Shown: one piece after another, positions 34,801 to 46,800 of the stretch
Position numbering within the stretch: position 1 is the first letter of the stretch
Layout of the letters: each line of letters begins with the position of its first letter
Origin: Scenedesmus sp. ARA3
Taxonomy: Eukaryota > Chlorophyta > Chlorophyceae > Sphaeropleales > Scenedesmaceae
Assembly (NCBI GenBank): GCA_004335835.1
Contig: RWJK01000658.1
Coordinates: 1,205 to 65,204, forward strand
DNA: 64,000 nucleotides
Direction: 5' to 3'
The notes under the pieces: model-generated
What the model was told of the DNA's origin: nothing
Database searches by the model: none
What the model saw: only the letters and a program-made list of their open reading frames with translations
Translations under genes and position numbers: made by a program

Positions 34801-36563
34801 GCTGCACCATCAGGGGCACTGCAGGACAGCAGCAGCAGCAGCAGCAGAGTGAACAGAGCAGTGCGACAGTTCAGTACAGTAGAAGGCATGTGGCTGTTGG
34901 ATGGCATAGGCATAGTTATATTAGACAGGCTGCAGGCACACGTGCGCAGCTGCATAGGCAGAAACCATCCCAATCAAAATGCATGCCGCAGGCAACAGCA
35001 GCATGTGCTGGTGGTGCTGCCATGTGGCAGATGGCAGGCGCGCCGCAGAGCAGCCGGATGCACTGCTGCACAGCAGCCCACATGCACTATATGTCAGTCA
35101 TGCTGGTGCCCGTCCAGCAGCCCACGGACCAAGCACAGACACAAACACACACAAAAATCACAGCACAGCAATCGCCTTCACTACAGCACAGCAAGCCTCC
35201 CTTGCCTTTCCCTGCCCCCCCTGCTATTTATTTTTGCTCACATGAATGTGGCCTGCCTGTTGGCAGTGTCCACCATCAGCAGCTCGCAGCCGTAGTGGCA
35301 CCTCACACCAGGACTGGCAGCAGCAAGGTCAATGCTGCTGCTGCTGCTGTCGCTGCCTGCTGCTGTTGATGCTGGCGCTGCAGCAGCAGCAGCAGCAGCA
35401 GCAGCAGCTGGCAGCACAATGCTTGGTGCTGCGGGGCGCGGCTGCTCTGTTGCTGCTGCTTCTGCCAGCAGGGTGGCTGTCAGGGTGTGGCTGTCCATCA
35501 CGGCTGCAGCAGCGGCAGCAGCAGCAGCAGCATTCAGAGGTGCGCAGACTTGCAACATGCAGCCGCAACTGCAAGCACCAAACAGCAGCAACGCCCACAC
35601 CACCACCCAGGCAGTCACCCATCCACCTACTCGCACCCACACGCCTACCTATGCCAGCAGGTACTTCCAGGCCTGTTGACGCAGCAGCAGCCGCACCACC
35701 CGCAGCAGCAGCAGCAGGCCTGCCATACGTCTCCAGCCGCCGCATCCTGCCAGGCCCCAGCAGCAGCATCCCCTGCAGCAGTGTGAGCCCAGTGGGGGGC
35801 TTCACACCACCCAGCAGCCCCGAAATAGCTGCAGCATCCTCCAAATACGAAGCAGTAGCAATGCCTGAGGCAGCACCCAGGTCCCGTGGGGCAGCAGCAG
35901 CAGCATCAGGCGTGAGGATGGTGCCGCTGCTGCTGCTGCTGCTGCTGCTGCCAGGTGTTGTGGTAGGGGTGGGTGAGGTGCTGCGGGAGCCTGGGGAGGG
36001 GTTGGGTAGGGGGCTGCTGCTCCTACTGGCTGGTGGCTGCTGCTGTGGCGTGGTGAGGGGGATGTGGAGGTCGGAGAGGGCTTGAAGGCCCCTGGCCCCT
36101 GCACGCGAAACAACAGATGGTTTGATTGTCACGCAATGTACGGAAAACACTGGTGCATGAGGGCTTGACAGACCAGCTGACATAGACACAGACAAGCTCG
36201 CAAGCTGTGCGCCAGAACACCCAGAGGAGCATCGGCATGTGCAGGCAGGCACCAGCAGCAGCAGCAGGCATGCACTCACTTGCACGCTGTGTGTGAAATC
36301 AGCAGCATACAGTATGTGCAGGCAGGCAGCAAACAGCAGTAGCATCAACCTCAGCAGGCAGGCAGCAGGCAGCAGGCAGCAGCTTACCTAGGGCCACTAG
36401 CAGTGCCTCTTTTGAGCTGTGGCTGTCACTTGCAGGGTTTTGCCGCGCATCAAACACATCAACCCTGAACCCTGCCTGCCTGGCGAGGCCAATGGCAGCA
36501 GCAAGGCCAGCCGGGCCACCACCCACCACCACTGCCCTGCCGGTGCATTGTGGGGAGCTGTCA

Positions 36564-36598
<35 letters not shown>

Positions 36599-36790
36599 AC
36601 TGCTGTTAGTTTGTGATGCTGCTGCAGCTGTGGTTGTGGTGGTCCTGTGGAAGTGCTGTGGTGAAGTGGGAACTACTACTGCTGCTGCTGCTTCTGCTGT
36701 GCGTGGCAAGCGCTGTGCATGACGTGGCCAGGTGCACGCCGCTATGCCTGATGCCTGCAGCAGGCACAAACAGGCAGTGCAAGAAAACAT
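31817..36790 (-). CDS. FAD-dependent monooxygenase, kynurenine 3-monooxygenase-like
   Basis: Predicted flavoprotein aromatic hydroxylase; the substrate is not established. The first exon (36790-36388) has a Ser/Ala/His-rich leader, then the Rossmann motif AVVVGGGPAGLAAAIGLARQ. The second (36098-35649) gives GARGLQALSDLHIPL, matching the family's ALSxRG segment. Further exons near 35570-35240 (VMDSHTLTATLLAEA, GVRCHYGCELLMVDTA), 34830-34330 (YDILIGAEPGSGS, FVELEFKSWADM), 34080-33700 and 33320-33180 follow, then 32845-32530 with LGLQDAAVLAAAVAA in the position of the second FAD-ribityl motif. The last exon (about 32400-31817) carries two hydrophobic helices, as in membrane-bound KMOs. Internal exon borders are approximate. 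Long Ala/Ser/Gly runs lengthen the protein beyond the usual ~450-500 aa. Other class A flavin monooxygenases remain possible. Confidence 0.72.
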
Positions 36791-38540
36791 GATAGCAACG
36801 TTTGGTGGGAAATGCTTGAGGGTTTGCGTCGCAGGATCGTCGTGGGTGTGGATTTGGGGCTTTTGCCTGCCTGAAAGGCATGCGAGGTTTGCTGTGCTCC
36901 CCTTGCGTATCAGGTCGCCAAAGAGAGGTTAGTCGACTGAAGCCAATGGCCCTTTGAACGCCTGTCGCTATACATCACTTGCACCGCTGTTCGTTGCTTT
37001 CACAACTGTGAGAATGCACATTACACACATGTGCTGCTGCTGCTGCTGCTGCTGCTGCTGACCTGGCTGGCTCTGGAACTGAGCTTGCAGCGCAAACTCT
37101 GGCCTCTTAGCGCCAACGTCGTCGCATTGAACTGCTGGCGAGGGCAACATGCCCCTGTCACCCTCGTGGAGTTCTGCATAGTGCCGTTCAAGCTTACGCC
37201 ATGCGTCAGAGGACACCTTTTTCAGCCTGTAAAGATTAAGGCGACCTGATCAATTCAGACCTATAGCGATCTGAGTGCGGCATGCGGGCTTGAACGTACA
37301 TGACACACTTCCTAGGAAAGAACCGGAGCTAGGGCTTGCGTGGAAGGGACGAACTTGTTGCTTTAAGGCGTTGCCAACAGGAACAGACACCGCTGAGGTA
37401 GCTGGAACGTTTTTTGAGCTCAAAGCAGCGATCTTGTGGTTGCTATCGAAGCGCGTCCGGTGAACCTCCCTCTGCGCCAAGCTCGGATACTGTCTCAGTT
37501 GAGTGCAGCCGTACCCTAGCAGTACCTCGCACTGAACCTGTTGTGCCGTCAGCCTGTATCTTCAACAGTTGCTGTTTCATCACTATTCACTCAGCAAGAT
37601 CACCCCATTCTGCTTGCTGCTGGCCAGCGCTGGCTGTCTTCCTGATGGCATGCCAGGTGCTGCAGCCTGCAGCAACCTGGTGGCCAGTATGCAGATTCGC
37701 AGGAAAGGCGGCACAAAGACAGCCTGGCCAGCATGCCGCCGTGGTGTGCTGATGTACAAATTCATGTCCAGCAGAGTTGCAAGACCTTGCTTTGTGTTGA
37801 TGTGCTGCCCCAGGTGATGCACATGTGCAGCTGTTACAACGCAACGTAAAGGACTCAGTGTGCTTGGCACGGGCCACTGACAGCCAATACACTCCAAACC
37901 GTACTCAAGTGCAACACTAGGGTACTCGATAGCCAATTGAGCCTGCAACTTCAACTTGATCGGGCACACACCACAATGCCGCTGCGGTGAAGGACATGAA
38001 CAGCAGCCGCATCGCTGCACCTCAGCAGCCAAGTGGCCCAGCAACTTGCAACCAACAACAAACGCTGAGCGTGATGCATGGACGTGCAGCTGAGATACAC
38101 AGTGCTACCAGGCCCATACGGCGAGTTACAGCAACACTGCAGGCGCTAGCTGTGCTAGTGGCAGGCCCCCAACAGAAAAAAAAACTATTGTGTACACAGC
38201 AACGCCAGCACCGGTACAGTGGGCGCCGACCAAGCACATGCAGCTCGCGGATGCAGGCAACAACCAGAAACACACAATACCTGTAGAACCTCAGCTGCCC
38301 TGCAAGCACACATGCATAGCGCTCACCACAGCTTGCATATGGATGACCCCGCTTGAACGTGTATATACACAGCCGTACCAGCATGAACGTATATATACAC
38401 AGCCGTACCAGCATGCGCCACACATGCTTGCACCATCTCACGCGCTCCTCACAGCGGGGCTGCAGCTCCAATCAAACCAGCCAGTGCGCCCCCACTGAGA
38501 CAATGCCAACCCGACATGAGTGCTTAAACCAGTCGCCGCC
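36791..38540. other. Region upstream of the monooxygenase, possible stray exon
   Basis: Mostly empty. On the minus strand, about 37222-36970 reads RLKKVSSDAWRKLERHYAEL followed by a short charged stretch, after a TTTACAG acceptor-like site, and could be one exon of an unrecognised gene. I found no partner exon that joins in phase. A (CTG)10 array sits at about 37030-37060. Confidence 0.35.
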
Positions 38541-38935
38541 TCAGTGCAGCCGCTGCAGCTCCTCCACGTGCCGGCTGACCGCTTCACAGCTGAACTCCCC
38601 AAATGGCTTGAGGTTTCAGCAGACCCCAAACCCTGCCAGCCCTACGGCCTCACTGCCTCAGTGCAGCCGCTGCAGCTTTTCACCCAACGAATCACTGCAG
38701 CTGCTGCAGCTGCCGTGCCGCATGAATCAGTGCAGCCGCCGCAGCTGCTCTGCTATTGATGCAAGTTGTGCAACCAAACCCTGCCTCAGTGCAGGCGCTG
38801 CAGCTCCTCCACGCGCTGGCTAACCTCCTCGTAGCTGAACTCCCCGCCTGGCCACAGCCCCGCCACCAGCTCCCGGCCCCTGCCGGGCGGCAGGTCAGCA
38901 AAGGCCTCCACAAGGTCACCATCAATGAAGCCGCT
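38541..38935 (-). repeat. Partial copies of the last DDB1 exon, downstream of the stop
   Basis: The segment encoding the last residues plus stop of DDB1 (39030 onward; EELQRLH then TGA) recurs at 38790-38935 (about 145 bases, including [16 protein letters not shown]), 38541-38600, 38657-38680 and 38729-38745. The copies shorten and diverge with distance. They would lie in the 3' UTR or beyond it. Confidence 0.88.
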
Positions 38936-39029
38936 GCAGCTCCCTCACTCCTCCCATCAGCGCAGCTGCTGCGGCTGCTGTGCTCCACCAGTCAATGCAG
39001 CACCTGCAGCTCCTGTGCTGTCCGCCATC

Positions 39030-41505
39030 TCAGTGCAGCCGCTGCAGCTCCTCCACGCGCCGGCTAACCTCTTCATAGCTGAACTCCCCGCCCGGCCACA
39101 GCCCCGCCACCAGCTCCCGCCCCTTGCCGGGCGGCAGGTCAGCAAAAGCCTCCACAAGGTCACCATCAATGAAGCCGCTGGCCGGCTCGCTGCGGCGCTC
39201 GTCCTTGAAGCGGCGCCAGGAGTCATGGTCTAAGCCGCCCACGCCACGCACAACCTGCAGCAGCAGCAGCAGCAGCAAATGGTTCAGGCATGGAGCGGCG
39301 CTCGTCCTTGAAGCGGCGTTAGGAGTCGTGGTCCAGGCCGCCAACGACACGCACGACCTGCAGCAGCATCAGCAGCAGCAGCGCAAGGTTCAATCATCGA
39401 GCGGCGCTGGTCCTTGAAGCGGCGCCAGGAGTCGTGGTCAAGGCCGCCCACTCCACGCACCACCTGGCAGCAGCAGCAGCAGCAGCAGCAACCAAGAAAC
39501 CTTGAGCACAACACCACATAGGGAGCTCCTTTATCGACACAAATGTAACACCCAAACCCTGCAACTTCTCCCCGCACCTTTTTCAAGCCCTCCTGCAGCG
39601 TTGCCAGCATCTCAAACCACTCCCGCGGCAGGCTCGCCACCAGCCCCGCACTACCAATGACCCCTTCCTACAGCAGGCTCGGCACGGTGCCTAGCTCGCT
39701 GTCAGGCAGCCGCATGACCAATCAACAACCTCGCTGGTTACTCAAGACTGGCACGTTTCAAGCTATTGTAATGCAACTGTAACAAACCAGTCCTGCAGCC
39801 CAGCCCTGTAGCCGCACCTTCTTCAAGCCCTCCTGCAGCGTCGCCAGCATCTCAAACCACTCCCGCGGCAGGCTCGCCACCAGCCCCATGCTGCCATTGA
39901 CCCCTCCATATAACAAACTCGGCACGGCGCCTAGCTCGCTGTCTGGCAGCCGCATGACCAGCGACACCCAAAACTCAACTTCCAACTTTTGAACAGAGAT
40001 ACAAACCACATTTTGAGCTCCTTTTGACACAATTGTAACGCCCAAACGCTGCAGTTCCTCCCCGCACCTTCTTCAGGCCCTCCTGCAGCGTCGCCAGCAT
40101 CTCGAACCACTCCCGCGGCAGGCTCGCCACCAGCCCCACGCTGCCGTTCACGCCGCCATATAACAAACTCGGCACGGCGCCAAGCTCGCTGTCAGGCAGC
40201 CGCATGACTAGGCTGCCGGGGCGCAGCCGGTTTACAAACTCGCCGCAGTGGAAGCGGCCGGTGACCTCCAGGCGCGCACGCTCTTCATCGGTGGCGGCGT
40301 CGGGGTTCTTGCGCACCACGACCTGCGGCAGTTTAGACGCAGCAGCCGAATGTAAGTGCACAAGAAGCAATGACATGTTGGCGGCCGGTGACCTCCAGGC
40401 GTGCGATCTCCTCGTCCATGGCGGCGTCAGAGTCCTTGCGCACCACCACCTGCGGTGGCGAAGGCAGCAGCACACACATCAAACGTTGAACATAAGGACA
40501 TTGCATGATCAGGCGCGCGCTCCTCGTCGGTGGCGGCGTCGGTGTTCTTGCGCACCACGACCTGTGATAGCAGTGTGATGCAGTGGGGCGAGGATGCACA
40601 CATCAATCTGTCAATCGTTTGTATGTGTGCACGCATCTCGTCGGTGGCAGCTTCGGGGTGCTTGCGCACCACCACCTGTAACAGCGTGCCGACAAATGAC
40701 TGAGTTTGAATAACCAGCAAGCAGCGTTGAATAGCCTTGCAACACATACAGCTGGTCCTTGTTGATGGCAGCAACGAGGTTCTTGCGCACCACAACCTGT
40801 GTCAGTGTAGATATAGCAGTGATGAGGACATGCACAAGTAGCAGCATTGGGTTGGATTGTACGTACCATCAATGGCAACCAGATCTGCAAGTGCAGCATA
40901 GTGACAAATGAAATGAGCAGACAGCTGTCCAACAGCCCTAGAGCTCCATTGGTGCAAATGCCAACCTCTTATAGCAGTAACAGAAACAGTACCGCACCAT
41001 GTTTGAGCTGTTGTCTGCTGCCAGGTATGTGTCATCGTCCATGAGCGCCAGCGCGGTCAGCCACTTGCTCTCCTGGTCACGCGCACGCACCTACGCAGCA
41101 CCAAACAGCATGAGGGACAGGCCACAACACGTCACTACCCTAGTCACCAAGGTGCTGATGCTGCAGCTGTACTGTGCGGAAACCGCGGCTTGCCATGCGC
41201 TGCGCAGCGGTAGTACGTCAATGATATGCCATGCTGTTGTCAATATCAGCCATGCAGTCATCAGCATTTTCTGCCAGCAGTAGCTTGCAAAGGAGAATCA
41301 GGGGCGCCACTCCGCCTGTGGCGATCAAGCTGTGCACACAGGTGCTGTGCATACGCGACAACTTGCATGTCGCCTGCATGCGCTGATTAGTCTGCTGAGG
41401 TCGCACCTCCAGCGCTCCCTCTGCCGCCTTGTACACCAGCAGTGTGATGCTGTTCATGAGGTCACCCACCACCACAAAGTCGCCCCTGCAACGAGTGGCC
41501 AGAGC

Positions 41506-41539
<34 letters not shown>

Positions 41540-43803
41540 GCACAGCAAAATGAGAGTGTGCAGCAGTGTGATGCTGTTCATGAGGTCACCCACCACCAAC
41601 CACAAAGTCGCCCCTGGGAGCAGCGTGACAGCAGCAGAACAGCACCGCACAGCAGGGTCAGAGGACAGCGTGACAGCATCTGCGGCTACTGCACAGTAGG
41701 GAGAAAGGCGCTGCTGCGTCGGCTGCCAGGCACATACTGCCACAAGGGCAAACCTGCTGGACACACAGCCGGCTGCGCTGCTGGCAGAAGCCAGCATGTT
41801 GAACTGCATGCAGGCTGAAGATCAGGCCAGCACAAAATGGACAAGCACCACATGCTCAACACAGCGTAGTGCTGTCAACAAAGCTGAAGGCCTGCATGCA
41901 TGTCAGGTACCAGCAGCAGCAACGTCAATAGCAGCAGCAGGGGCAAGAAGCGACACAGTAGGACATGCAGCAGAAGCATGTCAAGCACGCAGCAGGCCAG
42001 CCTGCCTGCAGTACACACAAAAAACCACCACATACAACAGCGTCGCTCGCACGCTTACATGTCAAACTTCAAACTACAAACTCTCTGTCAACAACCACAC
42101 GTTGCAAACCCGCACCAAGGCCGCCTCACCTCACAGCCAGGATCGGGCACAGCACCAGCACCCCAATCGGGCTGCAGCCACTGACCAGCCAGCATGCAGT
42201 GCAAATCAGCGTATACGTACCACCAAACCAGCAACACAACAAGGCCGCCTCACCTCACAGCCAGGAACAGGCACAGCACCTGCACCCCAATGGGGCTGCA
42301 GTCGCTGACCAGCTCGTGCCGCCCCGCTGCTGCTGCCGCCCACTTGAACAGGTGCACCTTGTTGTTCACTGTGGCCAGCAGCTTGCCTTGAAATTCACAC
42401 AGGTTGTAGACTGCACCGTGGACTTCCATCTGCTCTACTAGGGTGAGGCTGTTGGAGCCTGGTGCGTAGTGCAGCAGCAAGATGTGGCCCTTGCTGGGCT
42501 CAACCTCCTGCAGGGGNNNNNNNNNNNGGGGGGGGTACAGCAGGCACACAAACATGGCACTCAGCTCTCGCTTCAGTTTTTTTGGTTTCAGAGCATGTGA
42601 CAACGGATGCGAGCAGGATGTGGCCCTTGCTGGGCTCCACCTCCTGCAAGGAGATGTACAGAGGGCACAATTTCTTGGTGTTCGGCTCTTGCACCTTTGT
42701 AGGTTTTAGACCATGTGACAGCGGATTCAAGCAGGATGCCGCCCTTGCTCTGCTGCCCCTCTTGCAGGGACTGGGAGATGCAGCCACATGTGTAGTGGTT
42801 GGGGTTGTTGGAAGACTGTAGGCAAAGCACAGAAACCACGGTGTGCTGTTCTCCTCCTCTTCTGAAACCCAACCCATGCGACAATGGAGGCGGCAGGATG
42901 AGCCCCTTTCTAACTCGGTGCAAGTGCCACCCTCTGCTGCTGCGTGCCTCAACAACATCCTACAAACCCTGCAGCACCTACAGCAGGGAATGCCTGCCAA
43001 TGCTGATGCATCACACGCTTACATTTGGCTTGATGACTGCCGTGCCAACTATGTAGTACGAGGGACTCCGCTCACTGCTGCTGCCACCTCCCCCTGCCAC
43101 TGCGGCAGCACCCTCCGGCTTGTCTGCTGCTGCTGCTGCTGCTGTGCTGCTGCTGCTGCTGCTGCCGAAGGCCATGCTGGTGATGGCAGTAGGTATCTCC
43201 TGTGCCCCCAGCTGGTATGAGGCCAGTAGGTCGAAGCTGCTGTCACTGAACACGCGCAGGTAGCTGCGCCCGATGTCGCCTGCAAAGAATGATAGGGACA
43301 TTGCAGGAGTAACAAACGCGTTGGCAGCATATTGAATCATTGGTGCTGATGCTGAGTTAGCAGCACTTGCAGCTTGCAGAAAGTACAGATTGCTGCTGCA
43401 AAGAGTCTTGGCCTGCCTGGGCTGTTCTGCGTTTAACAACGCCACAAGACAACACGACAATGTTGCCTGCAGTTGCAGCGTTTGTCACGTGCAAACCAGT
43501 TCCAGCAGTGCAGAGATTTTGGGCAGCACTGTCGCTCACTGGGGTTGGCGCCTGCTGGTGTGCTGATAGTGACCACCCCAAGGCTCCTGCTGCCGGGCTG
43601 GTGCGCAATGCGGCGCGGCTGCTCGCCCAGCGGCACCGTGCGGATGTGCAGCTTCTGGATGCCTGCGGCAGCAGCAGCGGCAGCAGCAGCAAACACACAG
43701 GGGGTACTGCTATACGCGAGCAGCAGATGAGCAGATAAGTCACAATATGACATGCTGCCTTGCTTGCTGCTGGCACATGATATTGCACGTGCCAGCTGCC
43801 TCT

Positions 43804-43868
<65 letters not shown>

Positions 43869-46800
43869 CATTGCATGATCCCGAGGCGCCTCACCGTCTA
43901 TGGTGCCCAGGCTGAGGCTGGCCTCCTTGACCAGGGCCAGGCTGTCAGGGAAGCTGGCAGTGCTGAAGGAGGCCAGGAACGCCACCTGGGGCACATGCAA
44001 ACAGCAGTAGCAGGAGCAAGTAGTCAGTCACGTTTGAGATGATTCAGCACAGATCAGCAGCACAGATCAGCCAGCGTTGCGTAAGGACGTAACGAAGGCC
44101 ACCCAAAGTGGAGATGGCAGGAAGGGGGAAAGGGAGAAAGGGGAGAGAACAAGCAGAGCCGGGGCGTGCTGTTGACCCTGGTTGTAAGGAGCAGCTCAGA
44201 TCAGCAGTGATACCTGTTTGTGATACTGCGTTGGGTAGAATGGCAGTCAGGGTGTGGAGCTGGCTTAACAGCACTAGTAGGCTGGAAGGGAAGAAGCATA
44301 CTGCTGTCGGACACTGCCACAACAGCTCCACAGCATGGTGCGACACACACAGGTCTTTGCCGCGGCAGCAGCTGCGTTGCTGCTGTAAAATGTGGACTCG
44401 TTCCAAACATATGTTGCACATATGTTGCACCCGGATTTACCAGCAGGGGCTACCCGCCAAGCCCAGCTGGAAAGAGTGGTGCGCTGCCTCGCTGTCCCCC
44501 CACTCAACATTAGAGCTGAGCACGCCAAGGGAGACTGGCCCGCACAGCACAACGCATGTGGAGGGATGCACATCAACAACTCATTGCCACGGCACCACCA
44601 CAGGAGACACCAGCAGGTGCCATGTTCCAAAACAAACACACACAAGTGCGCCACGCCAGCTGCATGCGTGCCACAATCTGCTGCAGTGCATGAACATGTT
44701 TGTGTGGCCGCCAGGAGGCTTTGTCCCGCACCTCGTTCTCGTTGAGGTTGCTGTAGAGCAGCTTGCGGTTGTTGGAGTAGATGATGGTGGGCCTGTCGCT
44801 GGCTGCAAAGATGTGGCGCTGCCCGCCGCTGCTGAAGGCGGACAGCAGGATGGGCTTGGTGCCCAGCACCACCTTGCGGTGGTCTGGGGTACAACACCAG
44901 AAAGCAGAACAGCAGAACAACACAACAGCGAAAAGCAGCAGGAAACAAAAGAATAGTCAGAGCGGGTGCATGCCAGGATGGGGATGGGGCCCAGCACTAC
45001 TTTGCGGTGGTCTGGAACAGTAAAAGAACAACAGAAAGCAGCAGAATGCAGCAGACAGCAGCAGAAGATAGCAGAGCTGTAGTCAGAACAGGGGCATGCC
45101 GGTATAATTTGGTGCACAGCACCACCTTGCGGTGGTCTGGGGTACAACACCAAAACCACAGCAGAACAGCACAACAGCAAAAAGCAGCAGGAAACAAAAA
45201 AACAGAGCGGCTGCATGCCAGGATGGGCTTGGTGCCCAGCACTACTTTGCGGTGGTCTGGGACAGTAAAAGAACAGCAGAAAGCAGTGGAAGACAGCAGA
45301 AAGCATCAGAAGATAGCAGAGCCATAGTCAGAGCAGGTGCGTGCCATGGTGATGTGGTTCCCAGCACCACCTTTTGGTGGGCTGGTGACAGGGACAAGTA
45401 GGAGAACAGCAGGAAGCAGCAGAGAACAGCAGGAGGCAGCAGAAAGTGGATGTACGGTCAGATCAGGTGCATGCCAATGATTGGTGCCCAGCACCGAATT
45501 GCGGAGGTCTGTCCAGCAATGCAACAGCATGCACAAAACAGCAGCTCCTCCTTTCGGCATGTTTCAACACAACAAGCAATGCAATGCAACACAAACGCTC
45601 CTCCACACACCGCTCAAGCTGCTGCTCTCCGGCTCCCAGCGCCAGTTGTGCAGCTGGCCGTCGCCCAGCCTGCACAGCACGTAGGTCCGGCCCTCAAACC
45701 AACCTCAAACCCCCATCGAGCCAGCCTCAAAACTAGCCTCCAAGCAAGCAAATCTAACCCTTCCGCTCACCGCTGAGGCTACTACTATCCGGCTCCCAGC
45801 GCCAGTTGTGCAGCTGGCCGTCCCCAAGGCCACACAGCACATAGGCCTGGCCCTCAAACCAGCCTCAAACCCGCATCAAACCAGCCTCAAAAACCAGCCT
45901 CAAAAACCAGCATCAAAGCAAGCAGGATACGCCTCCCGCTCACCGCTGAGGCTGTTAGTCTCCGGCTCCCATCTCCAGTTGTGCAGCTGGCCGTCCCCAA
46001 GGCCACACAGCCCGTAGGCCTGGCAATCAAACCAACCTCAAACCCCCATCAAGCCAGCCTCAAAACTAGCCTCAAAGCAAGCAGATATAACCCCTCCGCT
46101 TACCGCTGAGGCTGTTACTATCCGGCTCCCATCTCCAGTTGTGCAGCTGGCCGTCACCAAGGCCACACAGCACGTAGGCCTGGCCCTCAAACTCAGCCAG
46201 CGCTACGCTGCGAGGGATGACCTCGCTGCCCAGGTCTTCTGTTACAATGGGTTTTAGGTCTGGCAGTGATAGCAGTGCCACCTGCATGGACCAGCTGCCC
46301 ACGGCTGCCAGGCTGGCACGTGTGTTGTCGGGGCCTGGGGAAAGAGGGAGGTGCGGCGATACGGCAGCCAAGCAAGCAGACGTGATTAGGTAGCAAAAAC
46401 GTGCCAGCGTTCTTGTAGCGTGGGTTTGAATTGCAACAGGGCTGTTACAAAAATGTTCCATGGCACAAGATCCTGCAAGTGCCCTGCTTATCAGCCAGCA
46501 CCTGACGTTGGTAAGCAAAAAAGTGTTGTTATGTAACAAAACACGTGTGACGCTCACCCACTGGTGTGATGTCCAGGCAGGCCACCTCAGCGTCCATCAC
46601 CACAGCACCAACTTCCTGCAGCTGGCCCCCCTCAGCCACCTCCAGCATCATCTTCAACACCATTGCAACACTACTATGACACTGTTGTACCACTGTTATA
46701 TAACACAAGTAACACTCACCCACTGGTGTGATGTCCAGGCAAGCCACCTCAGCATCCATCACCACAGCACCAACTTCATGCAGCTGCCCTCCCTCAGTCA

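Noticed and set aside
36970..37222. N-terminal exon of a glucose-6-phosphate isomerase
   Set aside because: The AWRKLERHYAEL stretch is only weakly like the isomerase N-terminus and no later exon of that family was found nearby.
39577..40067. A second DDB1 gene or pseudogene
   Set aside because: The repeated pieces are only exon ends in order within the introns of one gene; no independent run of exons exists.
44884..45508. Regularly spaced repeats resembling a CRISPR array
   Set aside because: The repeated part is the start of DDB1 exon 13 with a eukaryotic splice acceptor, the spacers are alike rather than unique, and the genome is nuclear and intron-rich.
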